Assembly (NCBI GenBank): GCA_947259705.1
Contig: CAMYNL010000029.1
Location: 1-43,770 of the forward strand
Length of the DNA stretch: 43,770 nt
Direction: 5' to 3'
DNA from: an uncultured Gammaproteobacteria bacterium
GTDB lineage: Bacteria > Pseudomonadota > Gammaproteobacteria > Arenicellales > JAANXG01
This document shows positions 27,244 to 34,896 of the stretch, piece by piece. A program made the position numbers and the translations under genes. Every line of letters starts with the position of its first letter. Positions within the stretch are counted from its first letter, which is position 1. The notes below the pieces were generated by a model. That model was not told the origin of the DNA. It saw nothing but the letters and a program-made list of their open reading frames with translations, and ran no database searches.

Positions 27244-27855
27244 CTAGTTTTCGGAGCATGCCAGCTGCCGCAAAGTGGCGAGCGGGACGGCACCCGTCAC
27301 CAGCCGCCCTCCGATCACGAATGCCGGCGTGCCGTTGATACCGAGCCGGGCTGCATCTTGCAGGTTCTGCCGCAGGATGTCGTCGTATCGTGGCTCGCTC
27401 CAGGCCGCGTCCACTCGCTCAGGCGTCAGCGCGGACTGCTCTGCCAGGTCGCGCAACACGCCCGGATCACCGATGTTCCGCTGCTCCAGGAAGTAGGCCT
27501 CGTACAGCCGTGCGTTGAGACGCCGAAACACCTCCGGGCCCTCCTCCTTGGCCGCCTCCGCCAGCTTCAGCGCGCGCCTGGAGTTGGTGGTGAATTCCCG
27601 CTGCGGCAGCGCCACCCCCTCCTCCTCTGCCATGCGAGCAAGGTTCTGCATCAGCGTTTCCCAGTGATGCGCCGGGTAGCCGAGCTCTGCCACCGGTCGA
27701 CCTTCGGGGGGGTTGTCGGGATGGATCTCGAGGAACCGCCAATCGACCTGCAAATCGAAGTCTTCGCGCAGTCGTTCGAGCCGCAAATGGCCGATATAGC
27801 AGAACGGGCAGATGTAATCGGAAAAAACCGTGGCCGTCAGCGCGGGCTTGATCAT
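27244..27855 (-). CDS. DsbA-family oxidoreductase (FrnE-like)
   Basis: The 203-residue thioredoxin-fold protein with DsbA-type helical insertion has the active site CPFC (in SDYICPFCYIG, about residues 16-19) and the cis-proline segment GTPAFVIGG near the C terminus. It lacks a signal peptide, so it is cytoplasmic like FrnE/HCCA-isomerase-type members, which act as thiol oxidoreductases or isomerases. Its ATG overlaps the stop of the SRPBCC gene by 4 nt, so the two are co-translated. Confidence 0.9.
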   Translation of the reverse strand: MIKPALTATVFSDYICPFCYIGHLRLERLREDFDLQVDWRFLEIHPDNPPEGRPVAELGYPAHHWETLMQNLARMAEEEGVALPQREFTTNSRRALKLAEAAKEEGPEVFRRLNARLYEAYFLEQRNIGDPGVLRDLAEQSALTPERVDAAWSEPRYDDILRQNLQDAARLGINGTPAFVIGGRLVTGAVPLATLRQLACSEN

Positions 27856-28445
27856 TTCGCAACGCCCCCCGTTTGCGCCATTTCCTCGATCCTGTTCGCG
27901 GTGAGGGTCAGGTCCCTGAGAATCTGTTTCCGGATTGCATAAGGCCCAACCAGCGGCGGCACGAAGAACTTGGGCACCAGTGCGGCATGGTAACTGACCC
28001 GGCTGTGGCGCGGCCGCGCCGCCGGTTCGACGGTCATCCGTTCACGGGCGGAAAGAAAATCACTGAGTTCCGCCACCGTTATGTGCACCACGCTGCGACC
28101 TTCCATCGTCGCGTCCGTGACCTTCCGTACGGTCTTGCAGAATATGATCCATACGCAGGGACGCAGCACGATCCTCACCCGGGCCGAGCCGACCTCTGCG
28201 GCCTGGCTCAGCAGCGTACTTTCGATGATGGTGGGTGACAGCCGTGCGAGATTGGCGAAATCGGTGATGATCCGCCACACCTGATCGGGTTCGGCCTCGA
28301 TCTCGACGGTAAAGGTGACATCGTAGACCTCTTCCCTATGGGCGACCGCGGCCGCGATGACCTCTACCCCGAAGACCGGGCTGGTAAACCAGAACGCCAG
28401 CATCGCCCCGCCTGCGGCGGCGTTTTTCAGTCCGGCTCGATGCAT
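27852..28445 (-). CDS. Exported SRPBCC (polyketide cyclase-like) protein
   Basis: The product, about 197 residues, has a hydrophobic N terminus (residues 10-27, AGGAMLAFWFTSPVFGVEV) suggesting export, followed by a START/SRPBCC-type fold: VTFTVEIEAEPDQVWRIITD, then LSPTIIESTLLS, and a C-terminal helix LTLTANRIEEMA. This fold binds hydrophobic ligands; no catalytic function can be assigned. The frame runs upstream to 28529; ATG 28443-28445 is a reasonable start. It overlaps the DsbA-like gene by 4 nt. Confidence 0.78.
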   Translation of the reverse strand: MHRAGLKNAAAGGAMLAFWFTSPVFGVEVIAAAVAHREEVYDVTFTVEIEAEPDQVWRIITDFANLARLSPTIIESTLLSQAAEVGSARVRIVLRPCVWIIFCKTVRKVTDATMEGRSVVHITVAELSDFLSARERMTVEPAARPRHSRVSYHAALVPKFFVPPLVGPYAIRKQILRDLTLTANRIEEMAQTGGVAK

Positions 28446-28671
28446 GGTCGCCCGCCGGGCGTGACCACACCCTGCTGCCTTCGATCCCGTCGCCTGCGGC
28501 GACCGCTGTCTTTCACCATGCCGTTTCAACCCGCCCGTGCCTGCGTCGGTTGCCCCGAGGGATACACGCCAAGTCGGTGCGCAGCCAGGGGGCCGAAGAC
28601 CACCACGGTTTCGTTGATTCCGACCCTCATCCCGACGGCGAGTTCCGGCCCGCGTCGCCGACGCTGCCTTG

Positions 28672-29601
28672 TTAATCGAACTCGCCGCGCCGGGAGCCTT
28701 TCTTCTTCTCCCGCTGCAAACGATTCGCTACCGCGGGCCGTGACAGTACGTAGGCGGCAAGCGCGTGCTGATCTTCGGGGGTCAACCGGCTGAGGCCATC
28801 GTCGATCACCTCCGCCATCAAACCACCCGCCGAATCGCCGCCCGGGGTCAGGCCGAGTTGGAAGTAGAAGACCAGGTCGTCCCGGGACCACCGGCCGATG
28901 CCCGTCTCGCGGTCCGGCGTGATGTTAGGGATGGTCTTGCCTTCGGGTCCGCTCTGAGTACCCGCGTACTGGCGGTGGTCGAGTATGCCGCCCATCGCAC
29001 CGCGCGGTGTGTGGCATTCACCGCAATGGGCCAGTGCTTCCGCCAGGTACGCCCCCCGCTGAAGCTGCGGATCCCCTGCGCGCGGCAGCGGTCCGGCGTC
29101 GAAATTCAGTGTCCGCCACAGCCACAGGGGCGGCGACCAGCGCAGATACCAGGGCAGTTCGTGGGCGCGGTTTTGCTGTGCCACCGGCGGCAGGGAGAAC
29201 AGATAGGCCTTGATCGCCAGGGCGTCTTCACGCGTCATCCTGACATAGGAGGTGTAGGGAAACGCAGGAGAGTACAGCGCGCCTTCTGGGGCGATGCCGG
29301 CCTTCAGGGCGCGCAGGAACTGCGCGTCGGTCCACCGCCCGATCCCGGTCTCGGCGTCCGCTGTAATGTTTGGCGAAAAGAACGTTCCGAACGGGGTCAC
29401 TATCGCCCGGCCGCCCGCCAGCGGTTCGCCGTCGTTGTCGCGGTCGGTGTGACATCCCGCGCACCCCGCGGCCTGCAACAGGTAGCGGCCGCGCGCGACC
29501 TGCTCCGCGTCCGCCATTGCCGATGGAGCCAAGGGAATCAGCGCCAGCCACATCCAGAGACAACGGCGGAAGGGCCGGCGCGGCCGCCCCATGGGCGTCA
29601 T
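28672..29601 (-). CDS. Diheme cytochrome c, exported
   Basis: The 309-residue protein has a signal peptide (basic MTPMGRPRRPFRR, then hydrophobic, cut after SAMA) and two class I cytochrome c domains with heme motifs CAGCH (about residue 47) and CGECH (about residue 200). Each domain has a distal-side NIT...TGIGRW segment (FFSPNITADAETGIGRW and IPNITPDRETGIGRW), as in the cytochrome subunits of membrane-bound alcohol or aldehyde dehydrogenases. It acts in periplasmic electron transfer; the partner is unknown. The highly charged tail KKKGSRRGEFD is unusual. It lies 9 nt after the cytochrome c' gene, probably co-transcribed. Confidence 0.93.
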   Translation of the reverse strand: MTPMGRPRRPFRRCLWMWLALIPLAPSAMADAEQVARGRYLLQAAGCAGCHTDRDNDGEPLAGGRAIVTPFGTFFSPNITADAETGIGRWTDAQFLRALKAGIAPEGALYSPAFPYTSYVRMTREDALAIKAYLFSLPPVAQQNRAHELPWYLRWSPPLWLWRTLNFDAGPLPRAGDPQLQRGAYLAEALAHCGECHTPRGAMGGILDHRQYAGTQSGPEGKTIPNITPDRETGIGRWSRDDLVFYFQLGLTPGGDSAGGLMAEVIDDGLSRLTPEDQHALAAYVLSRPAVANRLQREKKKGSRRGEFD

Positions 29602-29610
29602 CGACGGCAG

Positions 29611-30069
29611 TTATTCTTCCTCGCGGTAGTCCTTGTGGCAGGCCTTGCAGGCATCCACCAGGGTCTTGAACTTCGGACCGATCTCGGATTCATTGCCGGA
29701 CCCGGCTGCCGCCGCAAACGCGGCGGCCGCGTCCTTGGCATCCGAGGCTTTTTGCTTGAAGTCATCGGACTTCTCCCAGATCGACGCCAGCGCGCGGGTC
29801 TCTCCGAAATCGGATCCATCCGGAAACAGCTTGGGGACATTGTCCAGGGAACGGCTGATGGACTCCGCGTGATAAGCGAGGTCCTCCTTGTGATCCACCT
29901 TGCCTCTGACGATCTGGGCGATCGCCCCCGTGTGCCCACCGACCGACTTCATCACTGCCTGGCGGTACTTGATCGTGTCCTCGGGGGTGGCGGCGACCGC
30001 CGTCACTGCGATCCCCAAAACGCCGATCAGCGCCCCCAGACAAACGCTCTTCATGTTGGACCTGGACAT
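29611..30069 (-). CDS. Cytochrome c' (class II, exported)
   Basis: The 152-residue protein has a signal peptide (cut near AVAA) and a four-helix-bundle body with the single heme motif CKACH close to the C terminus, followed by KDYREEE: the class II layout. Cytochromes c' bind NO and protect against nitrosative stress, or shuttle electrons. GAGGAG lies 10 nt before the ATG; an internal ATG at MKSVCLG is also possible. It is paired with a diheme cytochrome c. Confidence 0.94.
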   Translation of the reverse strand: MSRSNMKSVCLGALIGVLGIAVTAVAATPEDTIKYRQAVMKSVGGHTGAIAQIVRGKVDHKEDLAYHAESISRSLDNVPKLFPDGSDFGETRALASIWEKSDDFKQKASDAKDAAAAFAAAAGSGNESEIGPKFKTLVDACKACHKDYREEE

Positions 30070-30140
30070 CGTTGCTTCACTCCTCTCGTTGATGTGTTGA
30101 AATCATTCAGGCCTCGCCGATACCGCTCGGCCTGTATGCG

Positions 30141-31184
30141 TCATCCGACCCGGCATTCCGGAACCAGTTGCGCGGCCCGCCATATGACCTCGGCGGTCGC
30201 GTCGGGGCGATGCGCGTGCTCACTCAAATGACGGCGCCACGCCCTCGCCCCGGGTCGACCCCGAAACAGCCCGATGACGTGACGCGTCAATGCCGTCAAT
30301 CGGACACCGCGTGCACTTTCGCGCTCCGCGTAACACGCATAGGCTCGCAGCGCTTGGCGTCGGGTCAGCGGTTCACCGGGCACTCCGTAAATGCGCCGGT
30401 CCACCTCCGCCAGCAGATACGGATTGGCGTAGGCCTCTCGACCGATCATCACCCCATCAACCGTGCCGAGGTGAGCCTCCGCCTGATCCAGGTTCGTGAT
30501 ACCTCCATTGATTACGATCCTGCAGCCCGGGAACTCCTGCTTGACCCGATAAACGACTTCATACCGAAGCGGAGGCAGCGAGCGGTTCTGCTTCGGGCTG
30601 AGTCCCTGCAGCCAGGCCTTGCGCGCATGAATGATAACGACTTCGCAGCCGGCATCGGTCACCGCGGTGATAAAGCGGCACAGTTCCTCGAATGAATCGC
30701 TGTCGTCGACACCAATGCGGGTCTTCACGGTTACCGGAATGGACACCGCTTCCTTCATCGCCGCTACGCAGTCCGCCACCAGCTGCGGTTCCGCCATCAG
30801 GCAGGCGCCGAAGCGTCCGGACTGCACCCGGTCGCTGGGGCAGCCGACATTCATGTTGATCTCGTCATAGCCCCACTGTTCCCCTATTACCGCGCAGCGC
30901 GCCAAGTCCGCGGGTTGGCTGCCGCCGAGCTGCAACGCCACCGGGTGCTCGCTGGCGTCGAAGCCCAACAGTCGCCGGCGGTCGCCGAACAGGATCGCAC
31001 CCGTCGTTATCATCTCCGTGTACAGGCGCGCCCGCCTCGAAAGCAACCGCAACAGATAGCGGTCGTGCCTGTCGGTGCAGGCCATCATGGGGGCGACGCA
31101 CAACCGATGCGCCCAACGGGATTCCGGCGCCGTCCCCACCGCTGCATCGGCAGGCACCCCGACGATCGCGCCGTCAGCGGTCAC
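30141..31184 (-). CDS. dusA: tRNA-dihydrouridine(20/20a) synthase DusA
   Basis: The 347-residue flavoenzyme reduces uridine 20/20a in the tRNA D-loop. Features in order: FMN-barrel start LCVAPMMACTDRHDRYLLR, EMITTGAILFG, HPVALQLGGS, the catalytic-cysteine region INMNVGCPSDRVQSGRFGACLM, IIHARKAWLQGLSPKQNR and GVMIGREAYANPYLL. This pattern separates DusA from DusB and DusC. Length is slightly above average because of a 25-residue N-terminal extension; GTG/ATG choice is uncertain there. It overlaps the upstream TlpA-like gene by 11 nt. Confidence 0.96.
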   Translation of the reverse strand: MTADGAIVGVPADAAVGTAPESRWAHRLCVAPMMACTDRHDRYLLRLLSRRARLYTEMITTGAILFGDRRRLLGFDASEHPVALQLGGSQPADLARCAVIGEQWGYDEINMNVGCPSDRVQSGRFGACLMAEPQLVADCVAAMKEAVSIPVTVKTRIGVDDSDSFEELCRFITAVTDAGCEVVIIHARKAWLQGLSPKQNRSLPPLRYEVVYRVKQEFPGCRIVINGGITNLDQAEAHLGTVDGVMIGREAYANPYLLAEVDRRIYGVPGEPLTRRQALRAYACYAERESARGVRLTALTRHVIGLFRGRPGARAWRRHLSEHAHRPDATAEVIWRAAQLVPECRVG

Positions 31185-31785
31185 GGGCGAGCATCCGGTC
31201 CAGATCCTGTCGGATCAGTGCGGGATCGAACCCGAGCATGCCGGTGAAGCGACGCACCACACTGCCGTCCATGCCGTAAAGGATGGTCACCGGCACGCCG
31301 GACACGCCCTGCGCCTGCCCGGCCTGCTGTTGCGGATCCATGGCGACGGCAAAGGTCAGCGGGGTCCGCTGCCGGTCGAGAAAGCTGTCGATGGCGACGC
31401 GTGTCTCGCCGCTGTTGACGGCCACCACCTCCAGGCCGCGCAGCCGGTACTCCTGGTAGATCTGCTGCAACTGGGGCATCTCCGCCCAGCAGGGAGGACA
31501 CCAGCTCGCCCAGTAGTTGACCAGCAGGGCCTGGCCGCGGAACTCTGACAAGTAAATCGGCCGCCCAGACATGCTGGAACCAAGCACCACCTCGTCCACC
31601 GTCTCGCTGATCGCGGACCCGATGATAGGCTCGGGCGGGGGAATGGCCGACTGCTCTATGCCATAGGCCGTGGCCACCTCCGGTTTCACGGGTTCCGGTG
31701 CCTTCGTCGCGCGGGCAGGTATGGGCTGACGCGAACAGGCCGCTGAAACAACAATCAGTGCCGCCACAACAAGGGTGCGAAGCAT
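31174..31785 (-). CDS. TlpA-like thioredoxin-fold protein, probable lipoprotein
   Basis: The product, about 203 residues, starts MLRTLVVAALIVVSAAC, an export signal with a weak lipobox (SAAC), followed by a Pro-rich linker. The thioredoxin domain has the active site CPPC in NYWASWCPPCWAEMP and the cis-proline segment GVPVTILYG. TlpA/ResA-type proteins reduce disulfides in the periplasm, for example apocytochrome c before heme attachment, which would fit the c-type cytochromes nearby. The frame is open to 31980; ATG 31783-31785 is preferred because it gives a signal peptide. Confidence 0.88.
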   Translation of the reverse strand: MLRTLVVAALIVVSAACSRQPIPARATKAPEPVKPEVATAYGIEQSAIPPPEPIIGSAISETVDEVVLGSSMSGRPIYLSEFRGQALLVNYWASWCPPCWAEMPQLQQIYQEYRLRGLEVVAVNSGETRVAIDSFLDRQRTPLTFAVAMDPQQQAGQAQGVSGVPVTILYGMDGSVVRRFTGMLGFDPALIRQDLDRMLARDR

Positions 31786-32688
31786 CCCACCAACGGGCGA
31801 CCCACAGCGAGCGGCGGGTACGATGAACGCGTCAGACGCCAAGCCGCTTGCGCCTCCGAAAATCCTGCCTGCCCTCCTCTGATTTGAGAAAGCTGTTTTG
31901 TCTACATTGCTTGAACAGCGAGCGAGCATGGCGCTAATTAGACAGCTTTTCTGTAATCTATGCAGAGGGGAATTCGTCAATTTCTTGTCGTCGCAGCCGA
32001 ATTCTATCGCCTAAATCTATCTGTTGGAAGCAGCCCCCGCGAGCAGGTAGTAAGCAACATGTCGACGTAGTGGGCAGTCGCGAGCGGAGAGTCTTTCACC
32101 GCCCGTCCCCGCACTTGCAGAAACTACCTGCCGACAGCGCCGGTACCCCGTCAGGGAGCTCCGTCACGTAAACGGTTCTGGAGCGGCCGTTCCAAGCAAA
32201 GCAATCCCCCGCTCGGTCGTTCCGGTCTAGCGGTACCCCAATAAAGCAAAGATTTTCTCCTGATCTGGAAACCTCCCTCGCTGCCAAGTGGCATGACGTG
32301 CAGCGTTTTGAACGTTACGCTCGAGTGATGTAACCATCCTGAAATGTAAATGACATCATTGATACGTACCTTGTCATTTTCCGAGCCAACGGGTTGGCGG
32401 TCCGCTTCAGAATCCAGCAGATGCTCGGCAACATCGTTCTCGTTACGTAGCGGGAACGGTGACGACGCAAGCCTCGAACATCGGAGCTTTTTTTATTCAT
32501 GTCTACTTGTGTCCGCGCGCCTGACGACACTGAGAATCTTCGATCTCGCAGAAGCGGAGACTAAACCTCACAATATGAGTTGTATTTTCATGCCGTCTTG
32601 TAAATCCAGAAAAGCGGTAAGACAATGCTTGTTATCAAGCTACTTTGGGCTTGTAACCACCACAACTAATCGTTGCGAGGAGGAAGAG
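31786..32688. other. AT-richer intergenic region, about 0.9 kb
   Basis: By eye this stretch has clearly more A+T than the flanking genes. Open frames here (for example 32350 onward) have no family character, and part of one merely extends upstream of the broken binding-protein gene. It probably contains the promoter of that gene. No repeats, tRNAs or insertion-sequence ends were recognised. Confidence 0.5.
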
Positions 32689-33624
32689 ATGAGAACTATT
32701 TTTACAGCCGGCTTTACGGTTTCTCTATTAGCCCAACTTAGCGGATTCGCGACTTTGGAGGCGCCAAGTCATTGATCAATATAGAGCCGACCCCCAAAGG
32801 TCTGCACTACAACGGTCGATCTGGTCATGTACCTGGCGGGAAATCAGTTCATGGTCATGGAAGAGCTGTTGCAGGACTTCATGAAGAAGAATCCCGATGT
32901 CAAGAGCGTGTTCTGCGAAACCATCCCGCCCGGTCAGATTCTGAAGGGTCAACTATTGAAACAGGGCGACGTTGAAGGTCAAAAGATCAACCAGAAGCCG
33001 GACGTCTATGCCAGCGTGAATCTGGGCCACCTCAAGCAATTGAAGGGCAAAGGTCGCATGGATCAGCACATGATCTACATCCATAACAAGCTAGAGCTGA
33101 TGGTGGCAAAGGGTAACCCAAAGAACATAAAGGGTCCCGAGGATCTTGGCCGTGATGACCTCGTGCAGTCGCACCCTAACCCCCTCACCGAGGGTATCTT
33201 CAAGTTCTATGGTTCGGAAATGCTCAAAGATCTCGGTTTACACGAAAAAGTAACGGGCGGCGCCCAGTGCAAAAGCTGCTGGGCGGTGCCGAACAAGACC
33301 TGGTTCACCTCGCGACACCATCGCGAGACGCCGGACCGGATCGAGAAGGGAGAGGCTGATGTGGGCATCGTGTGGACCACGGAAGTGGTGGAAGCGAAAA
33401 AGCACGATCGCGCCATAGATGGCGTCGCAATACCCGCGCCGTACAACAAGGCGGAAAAGGTAGGCTATGCCATCGGGAAGCTGCTGGATGGTAAGAATCA
33501 GGCCAACGCAGACAAGTTCCTGGCTTACCTGGCGACGGAAGACGCCCAGAACATCTATGCCAAGTATGGATTCGTGAAAGCCAGCAAGGACGAGCTTGCC
33601 CTAAGAGCAATACCGGCGCCGTAG
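32689..33624 (+). pseudogene. Substrate-binding protein gene interrupted by two in-frame stops
   Basis: ATG 32689 has an excellent AGGAGG upstream and begins a signal peptide (MRTIFTAGFTVSLLAQLSG). After 28 codons the frame meets TGA (32773) and TAG (32782), then continues open in the same frame as RPPKVCTTTVDLVMYLAGNQ and on through a 265-residue type-II-like binding-protein body to 33624 (GNPKNIKGPEDLG, CKSCW, GEADVGIVWTTEVVEA, AYLATEDAQNIYAKYGF), resembling ModA/extracellular solute-binding proteins. Frame +3 reads through the stops, so a pair of compensating frameshifts (or sequencing errors) is as likely as two nonsense mutations. ATG 32827 would give a cytoplasmic form without a ribosome-binding site. 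Ligand unknown. Confidence 0.75.
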
Positions 33625-33643
33625 AAGTCACAATGGCTTGATA

Positions 33644-33667
33644 CGGCAGGGGCACGCGCCCCTGCCG
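33644..33667 (+). terminator. Hairpin after binding-protein gene
   Basis: A perfect 10-bp GC-rich stem, CGGCAGGGGC / GCCCCTGCCG, with loop ACGC begins 20 nt after the stop of the binding-protein gene. It lacks a following T-run, so it may be a weak terminator or an RNA-stabilising hairpin. Confidence 0.45.
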
Positions 33668-34144
33668 CATTGCCCAAGCATGGACCGGTTTCAATCTGAT
33701 TTGCCGACCTGATCGGGGAGACATGTAGTCCTGTGATCCAGGTCTTGCGAGTGTTGAGCTTCATTTGTACCGCAGGTCGGTTTTCAGCCTGGTCCCCGCT
33801 ATCGACAGGGTTCAGTCGCCGAGTCTGCGCCGCCTGACGCGACCGGTGTGGTCGGTGCCGTTTGGCGGTGGTGCACTTTGTTTGACCTAAACATGGCGAA
33901 TACCTTCCTGAAGTGCTTTTTCGCCGCGAAGAGGCGGAAGGTCATAACATATTTTTATAGTTCCTATTAAATAAGCTTTGCGCTTATCGGAAGCGGCGAC
34001 GCAACCTTTCGTTAGTTACGTGGTCTGGTGTTTATTGGTTGGCATCGTTGAGAGTGGTTGATGTCGTCAATGCTATCAGATCGAGGTGCAGGGGAGATCT
34101 GTTTCCCATTCGTAGTGCGTTATTTCCAGTTACGAGGAGAGGAT
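33668..34144. other. AT-rich upstream region of the DsrE-family gene
   Basis: No gene is seen. The part from about 33930 to 34020 is very A+T-rich (CATATTTTTATAG, TATTAAATAAG) and probably contains the promoter of the DsrE-family gene. A short dyad TAAGC TTTGC GCTTA lies in it. Confidence 0.45.
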
Positions 34145-34600
34145 ATGTTGAAGCGAATCATGAGCAGTGTGGCATTATTGTTGGTTGCTGTCGGGGGTGT
34201 TTCGTCGGTGGTGGCACACGAGCCTGGCGTACCCTATGACGTCATTTTTCACGTTGATGAGAATGATGAGGCCAAGATGAATCTGGTGCTCAACAACGTC
34301 AATAACACGTTGAAGCACTTCGATGACATCGGCAGAGAGGTGCGAATCGAGGTTATTGCCTACAGTGGTGGGCTGCATATGCTGCGCGAAGACACCTCTC
34401 CGGTGAAGGATCGCATCATGTCACTGGAACCCTACGACAATGTTCGATTCGCCGCCTGTGGCAATACCATGAAGGGAATGACGAAGAAGGAAGGCAAGAA
34501 ACCAGTTCTAATTAGTCAGGAAAACATCGAGCAGGTACCCTCCGGAGTGATACAGATCCTCGAGCGTCAGGATCAAGGCTGGCATTACATTCGCCCTTGA
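34145..34600 (+). CDS. Periplasmic DsrE-family protein
   Basis: The product, about 151 residues, starts at an ATG preceded by CGAGGAGAGG. A signal peptide (MLKRIMSSVALLLVAVGG, cut near VVA-HE) is followed by a DsrE/DsrF-like domain: YDVIFHVDENDEAKMNLVLN, then IEVIAYSGGLHML, and the conserved cysteine in VRFAACGNTM. Cytoplasmic DsrE-type proteins transfer sulfur via such a cysteine in sulfur oxidisers; exported members are common in these bacteria but their role is not established. It stands alone with its own terminator in the AT-rich island beside the broken binding-protein gene. Confidence 0.88.
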   Translation: MLKRIMSSVALLLVAVGGVSSVVAHEPGVPYDVIFHVDENDEAKMNLVLNNVNNTLKHFDDIGREVRIEVIAYSGGLHMLREDTSPVKDRIMSLEPYDNVRFAACGNTMKGMTKKEGKKPVLISQENIEQVPSGVIQILERQDQGWHYIRP

Positions 34601-34625
34601 CGGGAGGGTCGACGAAACACACACG

Positions 34626-34650
34626 ATGCGCCCTGCGGGGCGCATTTTTT
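34626..34650 (+). terminator. Intrinsic terminator of the DsrE-family gene
   Basis: An 8-bp stem ATGCGCCC / GGGCGCAT with a 4-nt loop is followed by a T-run (34645-34650), 25 nt after the DsrE-family stop codon. It is a textbook rho-independent terminator. Confidence 0.9.
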
Positions 34651-34896
34651 ACCGGCTGCTGAGGATCTTGGCAGATCGAATACCTCGCTGCCCGCGTCCC
34701 TTACCCAGCATTGAAGTCATGCGAACTTCTCGCCGCTTGACAACCATCGTCCCAGCCTGCCAGCGGGAAATGATTCTGATACGAGCTGTGCCGCGAGGTC
34801 GGTGATACGTATAGGATTGCTGCCGCCAACGCGGCGGAAAGGATTACGCGGAACTTAAAGACCGCTAGCGGCGTCGGACCCGACGACCGACGCCGG

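Noticed and set aside
32350-32688. Upstream extension of the signal-peptide frame of the binding-protein gene
   Set aside because: The strong AGGAGG site sits before ATG 32689, and the upstream codons have no protein character.
32772-32975. Short plus-strand frame reading through the two stops of the binding-protein gene
   Set aside because: Only the first codons matter as evidence for possible compensating frameshifts; beyond that it is out of frame with the conserved protein.
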